In this document: one piece after another, positions 1 to 5,333 of the stretch
Layout: each line of letters opens with the position of its first letter
Numbering within the stretch: the first letter of the stretch is position 1
From: Methylotetracoccus sp.
GTDB taxonomy: Bacteria; Pseudomonadota; Gammaproteobacteria; Methylococcales; Methylococcaceae
Length of the DNA: 6,433 nucleotides
Assembly (NCBI GenBank): GCA_025458755.1
Contig: JALORT010000292.1
Location: 1-6,433 of the forward strand
Direction: 5' to 3'
Position numbers and translations under genes: made by a program
The notes under the pieces: model-generated
What the model was told of the DNA's origin: nothing
Databases searched by the model: none
What the model saw: the letters and a program-made list of their open reading frames with translations, nothing else

Positions 1-19
1 CATCGACGAAGCGACTATC

Positions 20-325
20 ATGAGCGAAGCCAGCCCGCCTATCAAAGTACACATCCTCGGCAAGGAATACCCCGTGGCCTGCTCGGCCGACGAAACCCAT
101 GAACTGCTGATCGCCGCCCGCTATCTGGACGAGAAAATGCGAAAGATCAGGGATTCTGGCCGTGTGATCGGCACGGAACGGATTGCAGTGATGGCGGCTC
201 TGAACATTGCCCACGAACTCCTGCAGTTGAAGAACCAGGAGGGGCAGTCGACCCAGAACATCGCCGGTCGTTTGTCGGCAATGCGGGAGCGTCTCGATTT
301 CTCGTCCAATCAGGACCTTGGCTGA
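20..325 (+). CDS. zapA: Cell division protein ZapA
   Basis: ZapA is a small cytoplasmic protein that binds FtsZ, bundles its filaments and stabilises the Z ring at mid-cell. The 101-residue product has the family layout: a short N-terminal beta segment (IKVHILGKEYPVAC, about residues 8-21), then a helix with the AARYLDEKM stretch (about 32-40), then a long C-terminal helix for dimer/tetramer coiled coil, including the typical ERIAVMAALNIAHELL run (about 53-68). Length is normal for the family. The ATG at 20 overlaps by 4 nt (ATGA) a stop in another frame at 21-23. An upstream gene may therefore end there, but only 23 bases are visible, so this is unproven. The 6S RNA gene follows immediately, a widely conserved arrangement in proteobacteria that supports the call. 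Confidence 0.95.
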   Translation: MSEASPPIKVHILGKEYPVACSADETHELLIAARYLDEKMRKIRDSGRVIGTERIAVMAALNIAHELLQLKNQEGQSTQNIAGRLSAMRERLDFSSNQDLG

Positions 326-353
326 ATCTCCCGCAATTCTCAATTGTCAAGCC

Positions 354-382
354 TTGCGGCCCGCTTCCGGCATTGACACAAT
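354..382 (+). promoter_or_regulatory. Probable sigma-70 promoter of 6S RNA
   Basis: TTGCGG (354-359), a 17-bp spacer and CACAAT (377-382) would place the transcription start around 388-391. That is exactly where the closing stem of the 6S RNA begins. Both hexamers are imperfect. A better -35-like TTGACA lies at 373-378, but it has no -10 at usual spacing (TATTCC at 391 is only 12 bp away and lies inside the RNA stem). The choice of hexamers is therefore inference. Confidence 0.4.
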
Positions 383-388
383 AGGCCC

Positions 389-547
389 TGTATTCCCTGC
401 AGCGTGCGAAGTGCGCTGGGTTACCCCTTGAGCCTAATTCAAAACCCTGGGGGCATCCATCGTACCGTTGTGTGCATGTCCGCCTCGTCCCACCTGAACC
501 TTCCGGTTCAAGGGCATAAGCGCGCTACGGCGCAGGCGGGGAATACG
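389..547 (+). ncRNA. ssrS: 6S RNA (SsrS)
   Basis: 6S RNA mimics an open promoter and sequesters the sigma-70 RNA polymerase holoenzyme, chiefly in stationary phase. The two ends pair to form the closing stem: 389-400 (TGTATTCCCTGC) with 536-547 (GCGGGGAATACG), allowing wobbles. The 3' half holds the recognisable family signature: the TGAACC-TTCC-GGTTCA hairpin at 495-510, followed by AAGGGCATAAG and a GCGC/CGGCGCAGGCGGG tail. This matches the CTTGAACC..GGTTCAAGGGTTACAGCCTGCGGCGG segment known from enterobacterial 6S RNA. The 5' half has the CCCCTTGAGCC block, also like known 6S RNAs. Position directly downstream of zapA is the classic location. Ends are estimated from base pairing. About 159 nt is somewhat short compared with the roughly 180 nt of E. 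coli. Confidence 0.87.
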
Positions 548-716
548 CTTCCTGCCGAGCGGATCCTGAATCCGTCTCATCGATTTCCCGTCCCGGCCGT
601 GCCTTTCACCGGCAGCCCATAGACCTTACGGGCGATGCGTCGTCCGCGGTTTTCGTCGATGATCGCCATGCACTGCACGCTAACTCACTTCCGCAGTACA
701 AGTGCGCGCGGACAAA
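548..716 (+). other. Intergenic stretch without recognisable gene
   Basis: No gene is recognised here. The minus strand carries a 30-codon ORF (669 down to 577) that reads MAIIDENRGRRIARKVYGLP and then a short tail. It looks protein-like, but I cannot assign it to a family, and it may be a remnant of another broken gene. No factor-independent terminator with a T-tract is visible after the 6S RNA. Confidence 0.4.
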
Positions 717-767
717 ATGCCCAGCGCCAAGACCGCCACCCTGAGTTTTCGTATTGAACCCGGCCTG
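717..767 (+). pseudogene. 5' fragment of RHH-like antitoxin gene
   Basis: From the ATG at 717 the frame reads MPSAKTATLSFRIEPGL. This resembles the N-terminal beta strand of small ribbon-helix-helix (CopG/Arc-like) DNA-binding proteins, in which that strand contacts the operator. The similarity stops at about 767. The frame then runs through unrelated sequence to a stop near codon 35, so the helices of the fold are missing. The break falls in CCCGGCCTG (759-767), a stretch that also fits the methylase motif that continues from there in another frame. The piece is therefore the head of a lost antitoxin gene joined to a methylase fragment. The family assignment rests on 17 residues and is tentative. 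Confidence 0.4.
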
Positions 768-882
768 CGGGACTGGCGGCATGTTGTCGGTCGCCAAGGA
801 GCACTTGCTCGACCGTGCTGAAACGTCCGGGCAGCGCGCCGACGTCGAGAAGTTCCTCACCGTGCACGGGCAGGAACTGTCC
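757..882 (+). pseudogene. HsdM fragment (SAM-binding motif I region)
   Basis: In the frame starting at 754 the translation runs NPACGTGGMLSVAKEHLLDR, then about 20 more residues to HGQELS. PACGTGGML matches motif I, the S-adenosylmethionine-binding loop of N6-adenine methyltransferases of type I restriction systems (usual form DPxCGTGGML). GQEL is the element found some 30-45 residues later in HsdM. The catalytic NPPF/Y motif and the rest of the protein are absent: the frame loses family resemblance after about 882 and ends in TGA at 934-936. An intact HsdM is around 500 residues, so this is a small relic. No HsdR or HsdS sequence is seen nearby. Confidence 0.6.
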
Positions 883-983
883 ACAATGTCACGGTTGTTT
901 TCTGGCAGGCCGACGGAAACGACCAGCCGGCGATGATCACCGAGCCCTACGCAACGGCCTTTACCGCCGCCAGCCTCAAGTAA
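882..983 (+). pseudogene. Unidentified ORF tail
   Basis: After the HsdM piece, a different frame (that of the RHH fragment) becomes protein-like: HNVTVVFWQADGNDQP, then AMITEPYATAFTAASLK and a TAA stop at 981-983. It has no start codon of its own with a convincing ribosome site, and it joins directly to the HsdM fragment. It is best read as the C-terminal remnant of another gene. I do not recognise the family. It could also be a chance open stretch. Confidence 0.25.
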
Positions 984-1026
984 GGAGCAGGAGTTCCACG
1001 ATAGCGAGATCAGCTTCCATGTCACC

Positions 1027-1070
1027 TTACTCCCCTCGCCCGCTCGCGGGAGAGGGGCCGGGTGTGAGGG
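1027..1070. repeat. REP-like GC-rich palindrome
   Basis: A strong imperfect palindrome: CCCCTC (1032-1037) and CCCGC (1039-1043) pair with GCGGG (1046-1050) and GAGGGG (1052-1057) around a tiny loop. A flanking CCGGGTGTGAGGG (1058-1070) follows. This composition (CCCTCTCCC...GGGAGAGGG...GGTGAGGG) is the familiar dispersed repetitive extragenic palindrome of many GC-rich proteobacteria. Only one copy is visible, so repetitiveness is inferred from known elements. It sits between two relic pieces that both look like HsdM. Confidence 0.6.
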
Positions 1071-1075
1071 CAGGA

Positions 1076-1276
1076 ACGATCAGCATCGCCCTCCAGCCGG
1101 GCGACGGCGCCGCGAAGAAACTCAAGGCGGCCGTGGGTGAGCAGCCCGGCTATGAAATTCTGCCGAACGCATACTTCTAGCGCTACCAGCCGTCGACGAC
1201 GGCGACGGACTTGCTGGCCGAGTTTTGGCGCTTGGAAACGGAAGCGGAGGCGATGTTGGCGGCCTTGGAGCGGTAA
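1076..1276 (+). pseudogene. Probable HsdM C-terminal fragment with in-frame stop
   Basis: One frame reads TISIALQPGDGAAKKLKAAV, then GEQPGYEILPNAYF, a TAG stop (1178-1180), and continues in the same frame as RYQPSTTATDLLAEFWRLET...ALER before TAA (1274-1276). The YF-x-RYQP stretch followed by a final helix rich in Leu, Glu and Ala resembles the extreme C-terminus of many type I methylase subunits. It would fit a decayed hsdM together with the motif I fragment about 200 nt upstream. The amber codon replaces what would be a single residue (often Tyr) between Phe and Arg. There is no start codon or ribosome site. The family call is tentative. Confidence 0.4.
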
Positions 1277-1297
1277 TCGACAGCACGTTCAACGCAC

Positions 1298-1326
1298 TTG
1301 TCGAAGGCATCATGCGATGCTAAATT
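1298..1326 (+). promoter_or_regulatory. Promoter of the toxin-antitoxin operon
   Basis: TTGTCG (1298-1303), exactly 17 bp, then TAAATT (1321-1326). Each hexamer matches the sigma-70 consensus at four of six positions. The predicted start is about 1333, leaving a leader of roughly 27 nt before the antitoxin ATG at 1360. An AAGTAGG sequence just before the ATG can serve as ribosome site. The -10 lies inside the inverted repeat described next, as expected for an autoregulated operon. Confidence 0.5.
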
Positions 1327-1345
1327 TGGTGACATATTAAGCATC
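1316..1345. promoter_or_regulatory. Candidate operator (inverted repeat)
   Basis: GATGCT (1316-1321) and AGCATC (1340-1345) form a perfect inverted repeat. Extending each arm inward gives GATGCTAAA and TTAAGCATC, with one mismatch. The left arm overlaps the -10 region. Phd/YefM-type antitoxins, alone or in complex with toxin, usually repress their own operon by binding such palindromes. Function here is inferred from position and symmetry. Confidence 0.45.
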
Positions 1346-1359
1346 AAAGTAGGCATGAC

Positions 1360-1647
1360 ATGAGCCAGATCAGCCCATCGGAAGACATTCGTTCCGTCAC
1401 CGACCTAAAACGCCATACGCGCGATATTTTCGACCAGCTTCACGCCACTGGGCGACCGGTGATCCTGACGGTAAACGGGCGAGCCGATTCCGTGCTGCTG
1501 GATGTCCGCGCTTACGAAGCGCTGCTGCGGGCGGGCAATCTGGCCGAGCTGCTGACCCCCGCCGAACGCGATATCGAAGGCGGGAAAACCCGTCCCATGC
1601 GCGAATTCATGGAAGCGTTCAAGCGTGGCAAAGAAATTCAGGGTTGA
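1360..1647 (+). CDS. Phd/YefM-family antitoxin
   Basis: This is the antitoxin of a type II toxin-antitoxin pair: it binds and neutralises the toxin encoded next to it and represses the operon. The 95-residue product has the Phd/YefM N-terminal DNA-binding fold, with the typical start IRSVTDLKRHTRDIFDQL (about 10-27). The strand pair GRPVILTVNGRADSVLLD follows (31-48), then AYEALL (51-56). The C-terminal third (LTPAERDIEGGKTRPMREFMEAFKRG, 65-90) would be the flexible toxin-binding part. The ATG at 1360 has an AAGTAGG ribosome site six nt upstream and agrees with family starts. The toxin gene begins 23 nt before the stop, so the pair is translationally coupled. Exact subfamily is not assigned. 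Confidence 0.88.
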   Translation: MSQISPSEDIRSVTDLKRHTRDIFDQLHATGRPVILTVNGRADSVLLDVRAYEALLRAGNLAELLTPAERDIEGGKTRPMREFMEAFKRGKEIQG

Positions 1648-1948
1648 AATCACGGCGACCGCCGAGGCGGATCTCGAGGAGATCTGGGAGTACATTGCCC
1701 AGAACAACTCCGGCGCAGCGACGGACTTCATCCTGCAACTGGAGGAACAGATCGACACCCTGGAACGCTTCCCCGAACGCTGCGCCCGCGTGCCTGAAAG
1801 CCGCCTGCTGGGCGAGCGCTATCGCCATCTGCTAATAGGCCCTTATCGAGCCATCTTAAAAATCGCCGGCGACCGCGTGATTGTCATGCGCGTGCTGCAT
1901 GGCGCACGGTTGCTCGATACGAAGATGTTGGCGGGATTGGCGAAATGA
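1625..1948 (+). CDS. RelE/ParE-family toxin
   Basis: Small basic toxin of the RelE/ParE superfamily, 107 residues. RelE members cleave mRNA on the ribosome, whereas ParE members poison DNA gyrase. The sequence alone does not decide which applies. Visible features: N-terminal strand FRVEITATAEADLEEIWEYI (5-24), a two-helix hairpin through DTLERFPERC (44-53), and the C-terminal beta sheet YRHLLIGPYRAILKI (66-80) and VIVMRVLHGARLL (85-97). The RVLHGAR ending is typical of ParE-like members. The start is GTG at 1625, preceded by GGAAG at 1611-1615 at good spacing. It overlaps the antitoxin end by 23 nt, the usual coupling in these modules. Its TGA stop overlaps the ATG of a small third ORF. Confidence 0.9.
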   Translation: MAKKFRVEITATAEADLEEIWEYIAQNNSGAATDFILQLEEQIDTLERFPERCARVPESRLLGERYRHLLIGPYRAILKIAGDRVIVMRVLHGARLLDTKMLAGLAK

Positions 1949-2121
1949 GCGACCTTCCAACTGGCTGGACCGATGATCGGCTCGAGGACCTAGCGGCCAT
2001 CAATGCTGCTGCGTTGTCGGCGGGAACCGACCCCGACTACGAATTCGACGATCTCGAAATCTCGAGTGTCGATTACCGTGGGATCGTCGATTCGATTGTA
2101 AAGGCGCGAGTGAAATCCTGA
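1945..2121 (+). CDS. Small acidic hypothetical protein, third gene of TA operon
   Basis: A 58-codon ORF begins with ATG at 1945-1947, overlapping the toxin TGA stop in an ATGA arrangement, and ends with TGA at 2119-2121. GGGA at 1933-1936 is a plausible ribosome site. The product (MSDLPTGWTDDRLEDLAAIN at its start) is acidic, with 13 Asp/Glu against 5 Lys/Arg, and has no Cys, signal peptide or membrane segment. It has a predicted amphipathic helix near residues 10-26, an acidic middle (DPDYEFDDLE, 29-38) and a short basic end (KARVKS). I do not recognise the family. The overlap suggests co-translation with the toxin. It could be an accessory factor of the toxin-antitoxin pair or the truncated head of a longer gene. 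Confidence 0.55.
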   Translation: MSDLPTGWTDDRLEDLAAINAAALSAGTDPDYEFDDLEISSVDYRGIVDSIVKARVKS

Positions 2122-2156
2122 ACATCCGCGTCGTTTGGATATTGGGAGACTTTCAC

Positions 2157-2615
2157 ATGAACTACTGGCTGATGAAATCCGAGCCGACCGAGTTCAGCAT
2201 CGACGATCTGGCGCTCCGGCCCGGCCTGAGCGAGCACTGGGATGGCGTCCGCAACTATCAGGCGCGCAACATGATGCGCGACCAGATGAAAGTTGGCGAT
2301 GGCGTGCTGTTCTACCACTCGAACTGCGAAACGCCAGGCGTTGCCGGTGTCGCGGAGATCAGCCGTGAGGCCTATCCGGACTTCACCGCGTTCGATCCCG
2401 CGCATCCTCACTTCGACCCGGGGAGCACGCCGGATAATCCCCGCTGGCTGATGGTCGACGTTCGCTTCGTCCGCAAGCTCAAGCGCACGATTGGTCTGGG
2501 GGAGCTGAAGGATAGGCCGGAGCTCGATGGCCTGGCGTTGATCCGGCGCGGCAACAGGCTCTCGGTGATGCCGGTGACGCCGGAACAATGGGACTTCATC
2601 CTCGCGCTGGAGTAG
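2157..2615 (+). CDS. EVE-domain protein
   Basis: 152-residue single-domain protein of the EVE family (PUA-like fold, relatives of human THYN1). EVE domains are related to YTH and other readers of modified nucleotides. In bacteria they are thought to bind modified bases in DNA or RNA, but the ligand of this type is not known from sequence. Family hallmarks are WLMKSEP (4-10), the WDGVRNYQARN block (28-38), VGDGVLFYHSN (46-56) and VAGVAEI (62-68), which line the binding pocket. The ATG at 2157 was chosen over an upstream in-frame TTG at 2142 because GGGAG at 2144-2148 is a good ribosome site for it and the protein then starts at the conserved MNYWLMKSEP. The gene converges on ilvA with a 21-nt gap. 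Confidence 0.92.
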   Translation: MNYWLMKSEPTEFSIDDLALRPGLSEHWDGVRNYQARNMMRDQMKVGDGVLFYHSNCETPGVAGVAEISREAYPDFTAFDPAHPHFDPGSTPDNPRWLMVDVRFVRKLKRTIGLGELKDRPELDGLALIRRGNRLSVMPVTPEQWDFILALE

Positions 2616-2636
2616 GGCCGCGCGAGGGTACCCGCG

Positions 2637-4166
2637 TCAGCGGGATTCCCGACCTCCCGCAAACAGGCGGTAAGCCGGGTTTTCGGTTTCCTCGCGATAC
2701 GCGTAACCGATCGTAGCCAGGGATTCGCGTAGGTCACGCCATTCGTTGCGGGGCACTTGCAAGCCGATCAGCACCCGACCAAATGCCGCGCCGTGGTTCC
2801 GGTAATGGAACAGGCTGATATTCCAGCGTCCACCCAGCAGGGTCAGGAACCGCAATAGCGCGCCCGGGCGTTCCGGAAACTCGAAACGGTAGATCACTTC
2901 GTCCAGCAAGCGCGGCGCATGGCCGCCGACCATATAGCGGATATGGTCGACCGCAAGCTCGTTGTCGCTCATGTCGGCGACTTCGAAGCCCTCGCCGACG
3001 AGGTGCTTGATCAGGGATTCGCGGTCGCTGCCATCCGAGGTGATCTGCACGCCGACGAACACCCGTGCCTGTTGATCGTCGAAGTAGCGGTAGTTGAATT
3101 CGGTGATGCTGCGTCGCCCGAGTGCCCGGCAGAACTCGAAGAAGCTGCCCGCGCGCTCCGGGATGGTGGCGGCCAGCAACATCTCCTGCCGTTCGCCGAC
3201 CTGGGCCCGTTCGGCGACATGGCGCAGCCGGTCGAAATTGATGTTGGCGCCGCTGTCGACGGCGATCAGGCAGGCGTTTTCCAGTTCCTGCTCGGCCGCG
3301 TACTTCTTCAGTCCTGCGATCGCCAGCGCGCCGGCCGGTTCGGCGATCGAACGGGTGTCGTCGAAGATGTCCTTGATCGCAGCGCAAATTTCGTCGGTGG
3401 TGACGGTCACCACGCCGTCGACCCACTGCTGTGCGACGTGGAAGGGTTCCTTGCCGACCTGTTTGACGGCGACGCCATCTGCGAACAGGCCGACGTGCTT
3501 CAAAACCACGCGCCGTTTTGCCCTGAGCGCGCGGTTCAGGCAGTCCGCGTCCTCCGGTTCCACGCCGATGATGCGGATCTCGGGCCTCAGGAACTTCACG
3601 AACGCCGCGATGCCGGCAATCAGGCCGCCGCCGCCGACTGGAACGAAGATGGCGTGGATGTCGTCCATTCGCTGGCGCAGGATTTCCATACCGATCGTTC
3701 CCTGTCCGGCGATGACGTCCGGGTCGTCGTACGGGTGGATGAAGCTCAGATGCTGCTCCTGACCGAGTCGTTCGGCGTGTGCACAGGCGTCGTCGTAGGA
3801 GTCGCCGTGTAGCACGATCTCCCCGCCGAGTTCGGCGACCGCGCGAATCTTGATCTCGGGGGTCGTGCAGGGCATCACGATCAGTGCCCGACAGCCCAGT
3901 CGGCGCGCGGCGAGAGCGACGCCCTGAGCGTGGTTGCCGGCCGAAGCGGCGATCACGCCGGCCCGCCGCGCATCGGGATCGAGGTGGGCGATCTTGTTGT
4001 AGGCGCCGCGCAGCTTGAAGGAAAAGACCGGCTGCAGATCCTCGCGCTTGATGAAAACCCTGTTGCCGATCCGCTTCGAAAGGTTCGGCGCAGGATCGAG
4101 CGGCGTTTCGCTCGCCACTTCATAGACGCGTGCGCGCAGAATCCGCTCGACGTAGCGGTGCAGCAT
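2637..4166 (-). CDS. ilvA: Threonine ammonia-lyase, biosynthetic
   Basis: Cytoplasmic PLP enzyme that deaminates L-threonine to 2-oxobutanoate, the first committed step of isoleucine synthesis. The 509-residue length fits the long, biosynthetic form. PLP lysine is in FSFKLRGAYNK (K51). SAGNHAQG (75-82) contacts the cofactor ring, and the phosphate-binding GGGGL is at 178-182. EPAGA (276-280) and the SGAN motif (305-308) complete the catalytic domain. The C-terminal part carries two ACT-like regulatory domains, from about 328 to 400 (TIPERAGSFFEFCRALG) and from about 424 to 500 (FPERPGALLRFLTLLG). These normally mediate inhibition by isoleucine and relief by valine. The start MLHRYVERIL agrees with homologues. 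It is divergent from rpiA, with a gap of 105 nt to the rpiA ATG. No leader peptide or attenuator was seen. Confidence 0.96.
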   Translation of the reverse strand: MLHRYVERILRARVYEVASETPLDPAPNLSKRIGNRVFIKREDLQPVFSFKLRGAYNKIAHLDPDARRAGVIAASAGNHAQGVALAARRLGCRALIVMPCTTPEIKIRAVAELGGEIVLHGDSYDDACAHAERLGQEQHLSFIHPYDDPDVIAGQGTIGMEILRQRMDDIHAIFVPVGGGGLIAGIAAFVKFLRPEIRIIGVEPEDADCLNRALRAKRRVVLKHVGLFADGVAVKQVGKEPFHVAQQWVDGVVTVTTDEICAAIKDIFDDTRSIAEPAGALAIAGLKKYAAEQELENACLIAVDSGANINFDRLRHVAERAQVGERQEMLLAATIPERAGSFFEFCRALGRRSITEFNYRYFDDQQARVFVGVQITSDGSDRESLIKHLVGEGFEVADMSDNELAVDHIRYMVGGHAPRLLDEVIYRFEFPERPGALLRFLTLLGGRWNISLFHYRNHGAAFGRVLIGLQVPRNEWRDLRESLATIGYAYREETENPAYRLFAGGRESR

Positions 4167-4203
4167 GATTCAGGGTCGGCCGCTGCGGTCGCGGCCCGGC
4201 GAC

Positions 4204-4232
4204 ATGACAGCCAGGGCGTTCCCCGGTATGAT
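4204..4232 (+). promoter_or_regulatory. Promoter of rpiA
   Basis: ATGACA (4204-4209), a 17-bp spacer and TATGAT (4227-4232). Each hexamer differs from the sigma-70 consensus at one position. The predicted start near 4239 leaves a leader of about 30 nt to the rpiA ATG at 4272. This is the best-looking promoter in the window. It remains intact although the gene behind it is broken. Confidence 0.7.
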
Positions 4233-4271
4233 CTTGCGCGATTTCAACACCAAGACCCGATGGATGCGACC

Positions 4272-4803
4272 ATGACGCCCGATGAACTGAAGAAAAAAGT
4301 TGCGGAAGCCGCTCTGCAGTATGTCAAAGACGTGCCGATCGTTGGCGTGGGCACCGGTCGGTACCCTCGATGTCTACGTGGACGGGGCGGACGAGATCAA
4401 TCCGCGGTTCCAGCTGGTGAAGGGGGGTGGTGCCGCGCTGACGCGCGAGAAGATCGTCGCGGCGGCCAGCCGCAAGTTCGTCTGCATCGCGGATGAAAGC
4501 AAGTATGTCGACCTGCTGGGGACCTTTCCGCTGCCGGTCGAGGTGATCCCGATGGCGCGGAGCTATGTGGCACGCCAGATGGTGGCCATGGGTGGCCAGC
4601 CGCAATGGCGGGAAGGCTGCGTCACCGACAACGGCGGACACATCCTCGACGTGCGCAATCTCGATCTTACCAATCCGCTCGAGATGGAGAAGAGGATCAA
4701 CGACATCCCCGGCGTCATCTGTGTCGGCATCTTCGCGCTCCGCACCGCGGACGTCGTGCTGCTGGGCGCCCCGCAGGGCGTGAAGACCCTCACCCTGTCC
4801 TGA
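4272..4803 (+). pseudogene. rpiA: Ribose-5-phosphate isomerase A, internal deletion
   Basis: RpiA interconverts ribose 5-phosphate and ribulose 5-phosphate in the non-oxidative pentose phosphate pathway. Residues 1-29 ([20 protein letters not shown], ending in IVGVGTG) match the family start. At 4356-4359 the sequence jumps to [15 protein letters not shown] in the next frame (codons from 4357) and runs undisturbed to the stop at 4801. Later motifs are intact: DGAD (the catalytic Asp pair), [22 protein letters not shown] and [10 protein letters not shown]. Compared with the 219-residue E. coli enzyme, residues 30-72 are missing, about 131 nt, so the frame shifts. The lost part includes the Ser-Thr of the phosphate-binding TGST loop. 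Translation from 4272 runs out of frame to a stop ending at 4496. A second in-frame ATG lies at 4260. No other damage is seen, so the event is recent or an assembly error. Confidence 0.88.
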
Positions 4804-4817
4804 CGTCCCTTTCCCCG

Positions 4818-4845
4818 GCGGGGTGTGCTTCGCGGTGCACCCCGC
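4818..4845. terminator. Convergent hairpin between rpiA and atpC-like gene
   Basis: A long stem pairs GCGGGGTGTGCT (4818-4829) with GGTGCACCCCGC (4834-4845), with three G-T wobbles near a four-base loop. It begins 15 nt after the rpiA stop and lies between two convergent genes, so it could end transcription in both directions. Neither side has a T-tract, so factor-independent termination is uncertain. A perfect 10-bp palindrome, GACCGCGGTC, follows directly at 4846-4855. Confidence 0.45.
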
Positions 4846-4889
4846 GACCGCGGTCTTCAGGCTTTCAGTTGCGAGGTTTGAGCCGGCTT

Positions 4890-5333
4890 TCAACGATACG
4901 GCTTTTTCGACTGAAGCATCTCCGCGCGTTCCAGCACTCGCAGCTGCGCCAGAGCCTTGAGCAACTGCATTCGCGCCTCGTCGCGAGTCTTGTACATCGG
5001 ATTACGCTTCAAGGTTGCCTCGGCCGACTTTTTCGCCTTCCGTGCCGCATCGCCGTCGATTTCCTCGGAGCGCAGCATTTGATCCGCGAGCACCATCACT
5101 GTATGGCGCTGTACTTCCATGAATCCGCCCGAAACGAAGAAGAACTGGTCTTCGCCGCTGTCCGTTTGCAGCCTTATTTCTCCCGGCATCAGGCGTGTCA
5201 GCAGCGGGGCATGACCGAACAGGATGCACACTTCGCCGAGTGCTGCGGGGGCGACCAGCTTGGTGCAGGTGCCGGAATAAATCAGACGGGATACGTCGGC
5301 GATCTCTACATTGAGCAACTTCGCGGTGGGCAT
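4890..5333 (-). CDS. F1-ATPase epsilon subunit-like protein, outside an atp operon
   Basis: 147-residue protein with the two-domain layout of the F1-ATPase epsilon subunit (AtpC), which sits on the central stalk and can inhibit ATP hydrolysis. The N-terminal beta-sandwich covers about residues 5-88, with GHAPLLT (40-46), PGEIRL (50-55), VSGGFMEVQ (67-75) and VMVLAD (79-84). The C-terminal helical hairpin covers about 90-140 and ends in the family-like [13 protein letters not shown]. The usual GELGIYPGHAPLLT appears as [14 protein letters not shown], a somewhat divergent form. The ATG at 5333 is chosen because the upstream stop overlaps it (TGATG) and homology begins there. No other ATP synthase genes are nearby. 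The gene follows a cytidylate-kinase-like gene, so this is an orphan paralogue or a relocated atpC; its partner complex is unknown. Confidence 0.8.
   Translation of the reverse strand: MPTAKLLNVEIADVSRLIYSGTCTKLVAPAALGEVCILFGHAPLLTRLMPGEIRLQTDSGEDQFFFVSGGFMEVQRHTVMVLADQMLRSEEIDGDAARKAKKSAEATLKRNPMYKTRDEARMQLLKALAQLRVLERAEMLQSKKPYR

Noticed and set aside
373..396. TTGACA followed by TATTCC as the 6S RNA promoter
   Set aside because: The spacer is only 12 bp and the TATTCC lies within the closing stem of the RNA, so it cannot be the -10 for this transcript.
606..1025. 139-codon minus-strand ORF over the relic region
   Set aside because: Its composition is not protein-like (rich in Ser, Cys, Arg and Gly), and the plus strand carries recognisable methylase sequence in the same place.
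2053..2066. CTCGA-AATC-TCGAG inverted repeat
   Set aside because: It is short, lies within the 58-codon ORF and is adequately explained by coding sequence.
2157..2615. EVE gene as part of a defence island with the toxin-antitoxin and restriction relics
   Set aside because: EVE-domain genes of this housekeeping type are widespread, and the gene has its own ribosome site and spacing. Adjacency to accessory debris alone does not support a defence role.
2631..2644. CCCGC-GTCA-GCGGG hairpin between the EVE gene and ilvA as terminator
   Set aside because: The stem is only 5 bp, overlaps the ilvA stop codon and lacks a T-tract on either side; it is too weak to call.
2919..3812. 297-codon plus-strand ORF opposite ilvA
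   Set aside because: It is the antisense shadow of a fully conserved ilvA; the high GC content keeps the opposite frame open.
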